DNA of 64,000 bases from an uncultured Lachnospiraceae bacterium (GCA_944384025.1 CALWRS010000002.1:186001-250000); one strand, 5' to 3'; shown: positions 27,683 through 37,134, counted from the first letter of the stretch. Program-made: numbers and translations. Notes: generated from the sequence alone by a model not told the origin.

Positions 27683-28408
27683 TTAGCCGTTTGTTTTTCT
27701 CCATGCTGGAAGAGTTCCGTCGGAAACTGCGTGAAAAAGGCGTTCCCGAATGCCGGGATTTTCTTCCTGAAGCCTGTGAATCAGCTCTTTTGCATATTCG
27801 CGCTTTGTGTAGCCGTCTGCCGGACAAGGGTTTTTAAAAACAGGCAGTTCGTATTTCCTTTGAAAACCGACAACGTCGCATTCCTCCACATAAATCAGTG
27901 GACGAATAAGCGTTAAGTCCATCCGGTCCCAGTAAGTGACCGGAGAAAATGCATGAAACCTTCCTTCAAAAATGAGGGACATAAGCATTGTTTCCACTAC
28001 GTCGTCTTTGTGATGCGCATATGCAATTTTATTACAGCCAAGCTCCTTAGCTTTTTCGTTTAGTGCGCCTTTTCTCATTTTTGCGCACAGTGAACAGGGG
28101 TTGCTCTCTTTTCTTTCGCTAAAGACGATTTCTCCGATTTGCGTTTTCACAACGTGAAAAGGAATTCCCATGGAAGCGCACAGCGACTCTATCTTGCTGT
28201 AATCGGTCTTTTGCATCCCTAAGTCAACGCTAATCGCCTCCAGCGTAAAAGACGCTGGATAGAACCTTTGCAAACCGTGCAATGCGTAGAGAAGCGTTAA
28301 GCTGTCTTTTCCGCCGGAAATCCCGACTGCTATCCGGTCTCCTTCACCAATCATGTGAAAATCGTCCACAGCGCGTCTGGTATAACTAAGCAATTGTTGT
28401 AATTTCAT
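27683..28408 (-). CDS. TtcA-like tRNA 2-thiolation ATPase (PP-loop)
   Basis: A 241-residue PP-loop ATP pyrophosphatase of the TtcA/TilS superfamily. The PP-loop is GISGGKDSL at about residue 30. The cysteines of CSLCAKMRKG at about 113 match the CxxC that, with the PP-loop, defines thiolating enzymes using an iron-sulfur cluster or persulfide. FKNPCPADG near the C-terminus supplies another cysteine. TtcA makes 2-thiocytidine at tRNA position 32; the exact tRNA target is not certain here. AGGTGG precedes ATG 28408. It converges with yneA, with only 6 nt between stops. Confidence 0.85.
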   Translation of the reverse strand: MKLQQLLSYTRRAVDDFHMIGEGDRIAVGISGGKDSLTLLYALHGLQRFYPASFTLEAISVDLGMQKTDYSKIESLCASMGIPFHVVKTQIGEIVFSERKESNPCSLCAKMRKGALNEKAKELGCNKIAYAHHKDDVVETMLMSLIFEGRFHAFSPVTYWDRMDLTLIRPLIYVEECDVVGFQRKYELPVFKNPCPADGYTKREYAKELIHRLQEENPGIRERLFHAVSDGTLPAWRKTNG

Positions 28409-28625
28409 GTTTCCACCTATGTGCCTTATAAGCTTGATCGATGCAGCGCTTACAGCGCTTACACCTTTACTTTCAGCCAAAGCAATTATATCGACAGAAG
28501 CTGCCCCTGACAAGGAGGAAATAATTCTTGCATATTTTTCTTGCTTATTTATCCTGAAATCTATGGAAAAAGTGGGTAGAATGTGCTAAAATACAACTAT
28601 TAGACCGGAGAGGGAGGACAACCTT

Positions 28626-29546
28626 TTGAACGCTCAGATTTCTAAGGTGATTGACGAGATAAAAAAGAACATTAAGGGAAAGGACGACGTTGTTACAGAA
28701 ATTTTGCTTGCAGTTTTAGCAGGCGGACACATACTTCTGGAGGACATTCCCGGCGTAGGGAAAACGACTTTGGCGCTTTCTTTATCGAAAGCTCTGTCGT
28801 TGGATTACAAACGGGTACAGTTTACGCCCGACGTATTGCCAAGCGACATTACCGGGTTTACGATGTACAACCAAAAGAGTATGCAGTTCGAATTTCACCC
28901 CGGCTCAGCGATGTGCAACTTGCTGCTGGCGGACGAGATTAACCGAACTTCCCCGAAGACGCAATCGGCTCTTTTGGAAATTATGGAAGAAGGAAGAGTA
29001 ACGGTAGACGGCGTAACGCACGAAGTACCTTCCCCGTTTGTCGTTATTGCAACGCAAAACCCTTTTGGTTCCGCCGGGACGCAGCGCCTGCCCGAATCGC
29101 AGCTGGACCGTTTTATGATCCGGCTTTCCATGGGATATCCGGACCACGCGGCTGCATTGCAAATTCTTCGAGAAGAAGCGGAAGGAACGAATCTCCAGGC
29201 AGTACTTAGCCTTGAAGAACTGCGTTATATGCAGCAGACTGTGCAGTCGATTTACGTGGACGACTCTATTTACGAATTCGTCGTTAACTTTACCGAAGCT
29301 ACAAGAAATTCCGATTACATCGAGCTTGGTCTTAGCCCGCGCGGGAGCAAAGCGCTGCTTCGCATTGCGAAAGCGAACGCATTTTTGGATGCGAGAAATT
29401 TTGTATCCGCCGCGGATATTGTAAAGCAGGTATTTCCGGTTGTTTCGCACAGAATTGTCCTAAGTTCCAAAGCGAAGGCGAAAGACGTTTCCGCCGAGCA
29501 GGTATTAAGAAATCTGTTAAACGAAGTTCGGGCGCCAAAAATCTGA
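28626..29546 (+). CDS. MoxR-family AAA+ ATPase
   Basis: A 306-residue AAA+ chaperone-like ATPase. Walker A is GVGKTTLAL at about residue 40, Walker B is LLLADEINRT at about 101, with sensor 1 in VIATQNPFGSAGT at about 137. MoxR proteins are usually encoded with DUF58 and transglutaminase-like genes, exactly as here, and are thought to assist maturation of a secreted or membrane complex. The start is a TTG after GGGAGGAC. No terminator separates it from the next two genes. Confidence 0.93.
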   Translation: MNAQISKVIDEIKKNIKGKDDVVTEILLAVLAGGHILLEDIPGVGKTTLALSLSKALSLDYKRVQFTPDVLPSDITGFTMYNQKSMQFEFHPGSAMCNLLLADEINRTSPKTQSALLEIMEEGRVTVDGVTHEVPSPFVVIATQNPFGSAGTQRLPESQLDRFMIRLSMGYPDHAAALQILREEAEGTNLQAVLSLEELRYMQQTVQSIYVDDSIYEFVVNFTEATRNSDYIELGLSPRGSKALLRIAKANAFLDARNFVSAADIVKQVFPVVSHRIVLSSKAKAKDVSAEQVLRNLLNEVRAPKI

Positions 29547-29559
29547 AACGAGGATTGCT

Positions 29560-30636
29560 ATGAAAAAGCGCATTTTCGCAATTGTTAAGTACCTTATTTT
29601 TCTTGTGCTTGTTTTCTTGCTCCACTTGTATAACAATCACATGATTACTTTTGTAATCCTCTTGATGACGATTCTTTTCCCAGTTCTTTCGATTTCCGCC
29701 TTCTACAAGTCGGAGAAAAAACTTCGTGCGTCCATCGAGTTTTCTCCGAATACGGTTTCACGCAACCAATCTCTGGAGATGCTTTTAACTTTGCAAAATC
29801 CTACGCCGTATCCGTTTTCCCGAATCGAATTTTCGATTCGTTTGCAGCATAATTTTCTTCCGAACGACTACGTGCATAAGTATCCGTTTTCGCTTCCTCC
29901 GGGAAAAGAAGTTACTTGCCGCGTTCCGGTTAGCTTTGGGATTTGCGGCTGTTATCAAGCGGAAAGCGTTTCTTTGGAGTGCTCGGATTTTGGCGGCTTT
30001 GTGTCTAGGAAAACGACTCCTTACGCACATACGGAGCTTGTAATTATGCCGCAGCTTTTCTCTTTGCAAGATGAGATTCAACAGCTGCAAGTGGGCGAAC
30101 AGCAGGAGGATCTTGTAGAAGCGACGCAGACAGGACAGAATCCAAACGAAATTCAGAACATTAGAGAATACCGCCAAGGAGATCGTTTGCAAACGATTCA
30201 CTGGAAATTAAGCGCCAAAGAGCGCCAATGGATGGTTAAAGAATTCTCTACGATTTCCGGAATTTCGTTCCGTCTTTTTGTAGACTACTCGTTTCACAAC
30301 ATCCGCCATCTGGATCCTTTTTTTGACCTTCTGTATTCGCTTTGCGATTTTTTACTTGAAGGGCGCATTCCTTTAGAAGTTTGCTGGCTAAACAGTGCAA
30401 ACAGCCTTCTTGAGACCGCGGAAATTACGGATCGGGAAAAAATCCAGATTATGCTTTTAAAGCTCTTTTACGAGCAGCCGGGGAGCAAACACGACGCTCC
30501 GCTAAAATCGTATTTTAAAAACAGCGCCGACAGCGCAAACATACTTGTGCTCACAACCAGACAGTACCGGGACGCTTCGTATCGGCTGTTAATGCAGCAC
30601 AAAGGAATTGTACGTATCTATCAAATCAGTCAGTGA
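29560..30636 (+). CDS. DUF58 membrane protein
   Basis: A 358-residue protein with two hydrophobic segments near the N-terminus (about residues 8-24 and 27-47). A beta-rich middle region follows, then the DUF58 signature IREYRQGDRLQTIHWKLSAK (about 195-214), after which comes a von Willebrand A-like region. DUF58 proteins are partners of MoxR ATPases. Its stop codon is next to the start of the transglutaminase gene. Function in Clostridia is not established; a link to envelope assembly is inferred from the operon. Confidence 0.9.
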   Translation: MKKRIFAIVKYLIFLVLVFLLHLYNNHMITFVILLMTILFPVLSISAFYKSEKKLRASIEFSPNTVSRNQSLEMLLTLQNPTPYPFSRIEFSIRLQHNFLPNDYVHKYPFSLPPGKEVTCRVPVSFGICGCYQAESVSLECSDFGGFVSRKTTPYAHTELVIMPQLFSLQDEIQQLQVGEQQEDLVEATQTGQNPNEIQNIREYRQGDRLQTIHWKLSAKERQWMVKEFSTISGISFRLFVDYSFHNIRHLDPFFDLLYSLCDFLLEGRIPLEVCWLNSANSLLETAEITDREKIQIMLLKLFYEQPGSKHDAPLKSYFKNSADSANILVLTTRQYRDASYRLLMQHKGIVRIYQISQ

Positions 30637-30641
30637 GAATT

Positions 30642-33128
30642 ATGAAAAAGAACAGGAAAGAAAATCAATGGGTTCAGGAAGCGGACGACTTTCGGTTAAA
30701 CACCGGAATTCATTTGCAGAACCAAGACTATGTAAAAATGCAGCCGAGTGAGCGCTTCTTTGTTTGCTTGCTTCGCGGTCTTTTAATCTTCCTTGCCTTG
30801 TTTGGAACAACAGGGTTAGTTGTCACGTCGCTTGAACTGCCTTGCAACGCCTTTCTTGTCTATATCGTTGAATTTGTCATCTCGATGGTGATTGCGCTGC
30901 TTTACTACAACAAGTGGCTTTTTAATATCGGCTACATTTTGTTTTTTGTCCTGTTTTGCGTTGTCGCTTTTTACTTTATGACTTACGCAAACAGTGGTTT
31001 TAACGCGATTTTAAATCTGGCGCTGGAACTGGTAGACGAAAAGCTGACGCTTGGCGGTTACCGTGCATACACGGAGACGATTGCGGATCGGTCTGTAACG
31101 ATTACCATTTGCCTGATTTTAATCTCTTTCTTAGGAGTCTGCTTTTTTAATTCCTCGATTTCCAGCTACATGAACCCGCTGTATTTATTCTTGCAGCTAT
31201 TTCCGCTTGTGCAAATCTGTCTTTATCTGGATAACTCGGTAAATTACTTCTACATTGCCGTCTTGTTGGTTTGCTGGCTAAGCGTTTTCTTGCTGCGGCG
31301 AAGCGGGACGTACCGCATCAACTTAAACCGAAAACAGGAGCTCTCGTTCCAGTACACAGAGCATTCCTTTGCATACCGCCAAAGAAACATCGTAAAAACG
31401 ATGTCGGGCGTTTTAGGCGTTACGCTTCTTTACGGAACGCTGTTTATTGTCGCTGTTTTTGGCATTGTCAGGATGATGCCTTCGTCCCTGCGCAACAACC
31501 AATCGTCCATGAAGGAAGGAACCGACGAGATTGTCGGCGAATTTGCCATGAACGGTATTTGGGGGTTTTTTAACGCATTTCAGGGAAGCGGCGGTATTAA
31601 CGGCGGAAAGCTTGGCGGTGTGCGGCAAGTTACGATGGACTTTGAGACGGATCTGCTTGTCACATTCGTGCCTTACAGCTTAGATCCAGTTTATCTAAAA
31701 GGCTACGTAGGAGAGGAGTATACCGGCTCTGAGTGGCGCCAGACCGCAAATTACGAGAGACTCGCGGAAGACCCGTATTATTTTACAGATTTTCTCCCTC
31801 TTGCAAACAAAGAAAGCGGACTCTTGGCGGATCATTTTGCAAACGGCGAGCTGCTTAGCGGCGCAGGAACGATGCAAATTACAAATCTGGACGCGAACAG
31901 CGACTATTGTTATTTGCCTTATTACACGCAGATTGTACCGGAAGACTTGCTATATGCAGACGGCAGCTCCGACATTTTAAAAGGCGACATTGTGCAAAGC
32001 GTCACGCCGATAGGCAGAACGTATATGCTGACTTATTACCCGCTGTTAGACGAAGAGCTTTTAAACAAGGCGGAGGAAGCGAGCGAGGAAGAGCTTTTGT
32101 ACCGGGATTACGTGTATTCCACCTACTTGCAAATTCCAAGCAGGATTCGCCAAGAGCTGGAAGAAATCTGCCGAGAGCAAAATTTTCATGGGAGCACCGA
32201 GGAAATCATTCTTCAGATTCAGCAGTTCTTTTACGAAAATTATGCATACAGCTTAAGTCCGGGCAGAACGCCGGAGAGGCGGGATTTTGTGCTGTATTTC
32301 CTTACGCAGCAAAAACGCGGTTATTGCGCGCATTTTGCGTCCGCCGGCGCAATGCTTTTGCGCGCTATGGGCATCCCTGCCCGGTACGTAGAAGGATACT
32401 GCTTCTCGGTTGACGCTGCTACCGACGTGGAAGTTTTGGAAGGAGAAGCGGCCGAAGAGTGGTACGAAGGCTACTCCGAACTGAGCACGGATGCTTCGCA
32501 GCAGCGCGTACTTTCGTTTGACGTTGCGGACTCAAGCGCACACGCATGGGTGGAAGTGTATCGGGAAGGCTTTGGCTGGGTTCCGGTAGAATTTACTACG
32601 GCAGATTCCGAAGAAACTGGAGACACCACAGGATTCTGGCAGCAATTTGCAAACTTTTTTGGAGGCGGAGAGAGCGAATCCGGCGAAACGCCTGCGCAGC
32701 GTCTTGCATCGCAAGTAGTAAGCTCCGTTCCGTATCTGCTTTTGATTCTGCTTGCAGTTTTTGGCGCAGTTTTGCTTTTCCTGCTTGGAAAACGCTTGTT
32801 AAGGCTTTATCTGCTTTATCGTCTTGGCAGCAAAAAACGCCTTGTGTTCCAGTACCAGTCTATGGTTCGCATTTTAAGAACGTATCGCTTTACCGAGAAA
32901 AAAAATGTGTACCATGAACTTTGGGAACAAATCATGGTACAGCAATTTTCTACGGACGCGGCCATTGCCGCCAAATACCGGTTTTTGATCGAAACGGCCA
33001 GCTACGGCAAGGATTCCTTAGGAAAAGAGGATCTTAAATGGGGAACGAAGCAGTTTCAAAATTTCCTTAAATCCGTTAAGAAACAGCTAAACCGCAAACA
33101 GCGTTTCCTCCTTGCTCTTCGTTACTAG
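30642..33128 (+). CDS. Transglutaminase-like membrane protein (TgpA type)
   Basis: An 828-residue protein. Several N-terminal membrane helices (about residues 40-240) and a large extracytoplasmic region precede a transglutaminase-like domain at about 520-660. The catalytic Cys is in KRGYCAHFASAGAMLLRAMG and the His in SSAHAWVEVYREG. The third position appears as Glu in WVPVEFT rather than the common Asp, seen in several clostridial members. A final membrane helix (VPYLLLILLAVFGAVLLFLL) and a cytosolic tail follow. It is the third gene of the MoxR operon. An in-frame GTG at 30633 is an alternative start. Confidence 0.9.
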   Translation: MKKNRKENQWVQEADDFRLNTGIHLQNQDYVKMQPSERFFVCLLRGLLIFLALFGTTGLVVTSLELPCNAFLVYIVEFVISMVIALLYYNKWLFNIGYILFFVLFCVVAFYFMTYANSGFNAILNLALELVDEKLTLGGYRAYTETIADRSVTITICLILISFLGVCFFNSSISSYMNPLYLFLQLFPLVQICLYLDNSVNYFYIAVLLVCWLSVFLLRRSGTYRINLNRKQELSFQYTEHSFAYRQRNIVKTMSGVLGVTLLYGTLFIVAVFGIVRMMPSSLRNNQSSMKEGTDEIVGEFAMNGIWGFFNAFQGSGGINGGKLGGVRQVTMDFETDLLVTFVPYSLDPVYLKGYVGEEYTGSEWRQTANYERLAEDPYYFTDFLPLANKESGLLADHFANGELLSGAGTMQITNLDANSDYCYLPYYTQIVPEDLLYADGSSDILKGDIVQSVTPIGRTYMLTYYPLLDEELLNKAEEASEEELLYRDYVYSTYLQIPSRIRQELEEICREQNFHGSTEEIILQIQQFFYENYAYSLSPGRTPERRDFVLYFLTQQKRGYCAHFASAGAMLLRAMGIPARYVEGYCFSVDAATDVEVLEGEAAEEWYEGYSELSTDASQQRVLSFDVADSSAHAWVEVYREGFGWVPVEFTTADSEETGDTTGFWQQFANFFGGGESESGETPAQRLASQVVSSVPYLLLILLAVFGAVLLFLLGKRLLRLYLLYRLGSKKRLVFQYQSMVRILRTYRFTEKKNVYHELWEQIMVQQFSTDAAIAAKYRFLIETASYGKDSLGKEDLKWGTKQFQNFLKSVKKQLNRKQRFLLALRY

Positions 33129-33135
33129 CAAAGGG

Positions 33136-34203
33136 CTAATCCCTTCGAAGATGAACCATATCCTTTGCCTTGCGCCGGCGTTCTTCCTCCTGCGCGGCAT
33201 AATGACGTCTTGTTGTATTTACGTCTTTATGCCCGAGGACGTCGGCTACAAGGTAAATATCGCCGGTTTCCTGATATAACGCCGTGCCGTATGTACTGCG
33301 AAGTTTGTGCGGCGTAATTTTCTTTAGGGCAACAGATTCTCTTGCATATTCCTTTACAAGAATCTCAACGTTTCGAACGCTCATGCGCTGCATACGGGGC
33401 GAAGACAAAAACAATGCGTTTTCGTGCCCGCTTGCCGCCGTCATGTTTTTCCTTAGCTCCAAATAATTAAGCAGCGCTTCTCGGACTTCTTCACCGAAAT
33501 ACACGTACGCCTCAGAGCCGCCTTTTCGGACGACTTTTATGCGGTCGTTTGCAAAGTCGATGTCCCGAATATCAAGCCCCACACATTCCGAAACGCGGAT
33601 ACCGGTGCCAAGCAAAAGCGTGACCAGCGCCAAATTGCGAACCTTGTTTTTTTCTCTGTATGTTTGTTTCCTTTTGGAAGACGCGGAACCATATTCGATA
33701 CAATCCAGCAAATCCGCAGTTTCGTTTGCATCCAGCCGTACAATCGCTTTTTCATGCAGCTTTGGAACAGCAATTTTTGCCGCTGGATTTGCGGTTACGA
33801 ATTCGTTGCGGTAGAGATAATTATACATCGAGCGAAGCGAGCAAAGCTTTCGTTTGATGCCTCGTTCGTTGTTTGTAATCGTTTGGCCATCCGCATTTGT
33901 ATATAATTTCAGATATTCTAAGTATTCCTCAATGTCTTGAGCCGTCAGTTCCGAAAGCAGGGAAATCGGGATGTCCTTAACTTGTTTTTGCGAAAGCGTT
34001 GGATTATTCGCTAAGAGAAATTCAAAAAAAACTTTCAAATCCACAGCGTATGCAATGCGTGTTCTGGATGCGGTAGTCGGTTCGATGCCGCGAAAATACG
34101 TCGTGCAAAAACGCGGGAGTTCTTTTAAAAGTTCTCGAAGCCGGAGCGTGTTTTTTTCTTCCATGACTTCGTGATACGTTTTTTCGGAAGGATTAAGAGC
34201 CAT
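33136..34203 (-). CDS. Tyrosine recombinase (XerC/XerD-like)
   Basis: A 355-residue site-specific recombinase. The N-terminal SAM-like core-binding domain covers about residues 20-150. The catalytic domain holds Arg in GTGIRVSECVGLDIRDIDF, the HxxR of HKLRSTYGTALY, and the GHKDVNTTRRHY box with the nucleophilic Tyr. AGGAGG precedes ATG 34203. No obvious attachment sites or phage genes surround it, so it is either a chromosomal Xer-like enzyme or a domesticated integrase. It has its own promoter, which overlaps the terminator of the LCP operon. Confidence 0.9.
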   Translation of the reverse strand: MALNPSEKTYHEVMEEKNTLRLRELLKELPRFCTTYFRGIEPTTASRTRIAYAVDLKVFFEFLLANNPTLSQKQVKDIPISLLSELTAQDIEEYLEYLKLYTNADGQTITNNERGIKRKLCSLRSMYNYLYRNEFVTANPAAKIAVPKLHEKAIVRLDANETADLLDCIEYGSASSKRKQTYREKNKVRNLALVTLLLGTGIRVSECVGLDIRDIDFANDRIKVVRKGGSEAYVYFGEEVREALLNYLELRKNMTAASGHENALFLSSPRMQRMSVRNVEILVKEYARESVALKKITPHKLRSTYGTALYQETGDIYLVADVLGHKDVNTTRRHYAAQEEERRRKAKDMVHLRRD

Positions 34204-34241
34204 AAAAACCTCCTGTAAGAAGTTTGTTTTCGTATAAACGC

Positions 34242-34270
34242 ATTGTAGCATACGGCAGCGCAAAAAGCAA
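34242..34270 (-). promoter_or_regulatory. Promoter of the recombinase gene
   Basis: On the minus strand, TTGCTT-N17-TACAAT. The -35 hexamer coincides with the T-rich tail of the preceding terminator. Confidence 0.75.
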
Positions 34271-34311
34271 CCCATCTTTTCGTTAAACTTGCGTTTAGCG
34301 AAAAGATGGGT
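34263..34311 (-). terminator. Terminator of the rfbC-Hint-LCP operon
   Basis: A 19-bp hairpin with one G-U pair: outer stem ACCCATCTTTTCG / CGAAAAGATGGGT, inner stem TTAAAC / GTTTAG, loop TTGC. TTGCTTTTTG follows on the minus strand. Confidence 0.85.
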
Positions 34312-34325
34312 CACTCTCCAATTCC

Positions 34326-35912
34326 TTATTTTCCTTCCATAACAGCGCGCATTCTGCGTCCTGCCTCCGCTGCTGACGACTGATTAATGTAGCCAACGTA
34401 CAGTTTTCTTCCGTGGTACGAATAACAATACGCGGAGCCGCCGGTTGTCGTAACCGCATACGTTTCAATCGTCCATGAAGCGCCGTCGTTTAGCTGCATT
34501 CTTACAAGCGACGTCAGCTGATCCATCGTAAGATCCGTCTGGAAATTGCTGCTCACAGCGTTCATAATGTCGCTAAACTTTAACAGCATGGACGGACTTC
34601 GCATCTTGTTGAAAACCGCTTTAATTAGCTCCATTTGGTTTTTCCCGCGCTGGTTGTCGCCGGATGCAAAGGCGTAACGTTCCCTTGCAAACGCCAAAGC
34701 TTCGCGACCGTTCATCAAATTATAGCCTTTGTTAAAATGTACGCCAATGTGGCTGGAAGTAAATTCGTAAGCCGAATACACATTAACGCCGCCTAGCAGA
34801 TCCACAAACTTCTCTACGCTGGAGAAATTCACGCGAACATAATAATCCAGCTTAATGCCGTATACCTGCTCTAACGTTCTCATAGACGCGCTGACGCCGT
34901 ATATGCCGGCGTGGGTCAATTTATCGTAACTGCCGCCGGAAATGCCGGGAATGGTCACGTAGGCGTCTCTGGGGATGGTTACAAGCAGAATCTTCTTCGT
35001 GAGCGGGTTAACTGTCATAACAATATTAACGTCGCTGCGGCTTCTTGTATTAATAGAACCATAAGTATCAATTCCGCTAAAATACACGGTAAAGTAATTG
35101 CCGGTCACGTCCTCCTTGCCGTTTCTGGGCGGCATAACAATCGGAGTCGGCGTAACGGACTCGGTCGGCGTGGGCGTTGGCGTCGGCGAAACGTCCGGCG
35201 GCAGCGTCGGCTCCGGCGTGGGCGTTGGCGTTGGTGTCGGCGTAATGGAAAGCTTTGGCATTTGCGCTGAAAAAGAAAGCTCTTCCAAAACGCGCGTTGC
35301 GCTCTCAAACCCTTCTTCGTATTCCTGCAAAAGCGAAACGAACGCATTGTCCAGAATAATCGCTTGCACTTCTCCTGCCAAAAGAGCTGCGGCAAGCTCG
35401 CTGTACGTTTCGTATGCTCTAACGTCAAGCGTGCAGGAATATTGCTTGTTAATGTACTCAATTACGGCGAGGCTGTTTGCATAATCCGTAGAATTTTGAA
35501 TTCCGTACGGATATTGAACGGTATCGGCAACGGAAAGCGCCGGATCGTCCACTAAAACAAGAACCGCCATCTCTTCTACCAAAAGGTCGTTTTGATCCGC
35601 TCCGCTGATGTTATCAAGCGTGCTCCTCGTTTTTTCCAGATAAAGAAACGCAACAACAAAAAACGCTGTTACGGCAATGGAAAAAACGATCCCAAAGTAA
35701 AAGCGTTTCTTCCCCTTTTTCGTAGTTAGTAAATATCCGGAAATTCCCAGAAAAACCAGGGAAACTGTTGCAAATGCAACAAAGTACTTCGTCGGCAAAA
35801 CCGGGAAACGGATTAAAATGTATATAGCAAGCGCCGTAGCAAGCGCCTGCAGCAGCAAAAAAATCCAGCCTGCAATTTGTCTTGGGCTTTTTTTTCTTTC
35901 GTTCTTTGTCAC
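34326..35912 (-). CDS. LytR-CpsA-Psr (LCP) family glycopolymer transferase
   Basis: LCP proteins attach wall teichoic acid or capsule polymers from a lipid carrier to peptidoglycan outside the membrane. This 528-residue protein has an N-terminal membrane domain with three hydrophobic segments (up to about residue 92) and an accessory domain at about 100-220. A Thr-Pro linker (TPTPTPTPEPTLPP) precedes the LCP domain at about 265-420, with DVNIVMTVNP, VTIPRDAYVTIPG and FARERYAFASGDNQRG. The start is GTG 35912 with GGAGAG nine bases upstream. It follows rfbC and a Hint-like gene in one operon and probably serves the capsule locus at 50-63 kb. Confidence 0.93.
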   Translation of the reverse strand: MTKNERKKSPRQIAGWIFLLLQALATALAIYILIRFPVLPTKYFVAFATVSLVFLGISGYLLTTKKGKKRFYFGIVFSIAVTAFFVVAFLYLEKTRSTLDNISGADQNDLLVEEMAVLVLVDDPALSVADTVQYPYGIQNSTDYANSLAVIEYINKQYSCTLDVRAYETYSELAAALLAGEVQAIILDNAFVSLLQEYEEGFESATRVLEELSFSAQMPKLSITPTPTPTPTPEPTLPPDVSPTPTPTPTESVTPTPIVMPPRNGKEDVTGNYFTVYFSGIDTYGSINTRSRSDVNIVMTVNPLTKKILLVTIPRDAYVTIPGISGGSYDKLTHAGIYGVSASMRTLEQVYGIKLDYYVRVNFSSVEKFVDLLGGVNVYSAYEFTSSHIGVHFNKGYNLMNGREALAFARERYAFASGDNQRGKNQMELIKAVFNKMRSPSMLLKFSDIMNAVSSNFQTDLTMDQLTSLVRMQLNDGASWTIETYAVTTTGGSAYCYSYHGRKLYVGYINQSSAAEAGRRMRAVMEGK

Positions 35913-35926
35913 TGGAATTTACTCTC

Positions 35927-36451
35927 CTATCTTCTTCTCGTTCTCTTCTTTCTCTTGCAATAATACTCTTGTATAATTGTTTTGTCAACGCTTTTTGAAC
36001 CGTCTTTAAGCGCGGCATCACGCATGAGAACCATTTGATCGTAATCGCCCATTAAAATGCCGCCCGCCAAAAACGGCTCGTCGCCTTTTATGCGCAAGTT
36101 AACGACCGGTCCGTTATACTCAAACGCAGAAAGATGCACGACCTCAGACGGGCCGTGCTCAGTCTTAACGATATCTCCTATTTTTAGCTCCGTTACAACA
36201 ACGTAACCGTGATCCGTCATAACCGGCTGGTCTTCCATCATCTCTGCCTGGAAACCGTTTGCAGTTTTCAGCCGAATCAGCGTAGGTTCGCTGGAATACA
36301 AAAGGTCGTACACAAAGCCAAACAGGGTTTCGGTTCGAATAATGTTTCCAATACGCAGTTCGGAAATTGGCAGACACGTGCCAATCGCCAGTTTCATTTG
36401 CGTGTTTTCGGCAAAGCCGCCGGAGTTAATAAGTGTTGTTGGAAGTTTCAT
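35927..36451 (-). CDS. Stand-alone Hint-fold (intein/hedgehog-like) protein, catalytic residues missing
   Basis: A 174-residue protein with no named family that I know. Its pattern follows Hint domains: a start block MKLAIGTCLPISELRIGN, a central block AEMMEDQPVMTDHGYVV followed by TELKIGDIV, and a terminal block VVNLRIKGDEPFLAGGILMGD. In active Hint domains the first residue of the first block is Cys, the central block has a catalytic His, and the terminal block ends in His-Asn. Here these positions appear to be Met, Gln and Gly-Asp. Self-processing is therefore unlikely. It lies between rfbC (20 nt) and the LCP gene (14 nt). The fold is an inference from motif spacing. Confidence 0.7.
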   Translation of the reverse strand: MKLPTTLINSGGFAENTQMKLAIGTCLPISELRIGNIIRTETLFGFVYDLLYSSEPTLIRLKTANGFQAEMMEDQPVMTDHGYVVVTELKIGDIVKTEHGPSEVVHLSAFEYNGPVVNLRIKGDEPFLAGGILMGDYDQMVLMRDAALKDGSKSVDKTIIQEYYCKRKKRTRRR

Positions 36452-36471
36452 AGCTCATCCTATCCTACTCT

Positions 36472-37080
36472 TTAAAACTTAAACGTATCCTTTAACCCCA
36501 GCCACTTCTGGTCCTTATCGCTCAAATTCAGCGCCGTGCCGTCTGACAGCTCGTAACCTTCCGCGCTTGCGCTGCCTTTGTATTCGCCCTGCACGCCCGG
36601 CCACTTGATGCCGATTTCCGGGTCGTTCCACGCCATGCCGCCTTCGTCGTTCGGATGCCAGAAATCGTTGACTTTATAGCAAAACTCAGCTTCTTCGCTG
36701 AGTACAAGAAAGCCGTGCGCAAAGCCTTCCGGAATCAAAAACTGCTTTTTATTTTCGGCCGACAGCGTAACGCCATACCACTTGCCGTAGGTGGCAGAGT
36801 CGCTCCGCAGGTCAACCGCAACGTCAAATACGGTGCCGCGCACCGCGCGAACCAGCTTGCATTGCGGGTATTGTTTCTGGAAGTGCAGACCGCGAAGAAC
36901 GCCTTTTGTAGACATGGATTGGTTGTCCTGCACAAAGTGAATGGCAATGCCCGCTTCCTTCATATCCCTTTCGTTATACGTTTCCATAAAATAACCGCGT
37001 GCATCGCCGTGAACAGCCGGTTCAATTACACAAAGACCTTCGATGCCGCCTACATTTTTTTCGACTTTAATTTGTCCCAT
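36472..37080 (-). CDS. rfbC: dTDP-4-dehydrorhamnose 3,5-epimerase
   Basis: RfbC/RmlC epimerises dTDP-4-keto-6-deoxyglucose at C3 and C5 on the way to dTDP-L-rhamnose. It has 202 residues, a cupin fold. Visible motifs are the N-terminal HGDARGYFMETYN, the catalytic-His LRGLHFQ near residue 70, the VAVDLR strand and the C-terminal WNDPEIGIKWP. GGGAGTG precedes the ATG and a good promoter lies upstream. It leads the operon with the Hint-like and LCP genes. A second, truncated rfbC copy exists at 49 kb, so this may be the only functional one in the window. Confidence 0.95.
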   Translation of the reverse strand: MGQIKVEKNVGGIEGLCVIEPAVHGDARGYFMETYNERDMKEAGIAIHFVQDNQSMSTKGVLRGLHFQKQYPQCKLVRAVRGTVFDVAVDLRSDSATYGKWYGVTLSAENKKQFLIPEGFAHGFLVLSEEAEFCYKVNDFWHPNDEGGMAWNDPEIGIKWPGVQGEYKGSASAEGYELSDGTALNLSDKDQKWLGLKDTFKF

Positions 37081-37106
37081 TTTGTTTCACTCCCTTTCTT
37101 ATCTTT

Positions 37107-37134
37107 ATTATATCCAAGATGCAGAATTAATCAA
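37107..37134 (-). promoter_or_regulatory. Promoter of the rfbC operon
   Basis: On the minus strand, TTGATT-N16-TATAAT, about 27 nt before the rfbC start codon. Confidence 0.75.

Noticed and set aside
33136-34203. Integrase of a prophage or integrative element
   Set aside because: No phage or conjugation genes, tRNA gene or direct-repeat att sites were found nearby. A Xer-like chromosomal role fits equally well.
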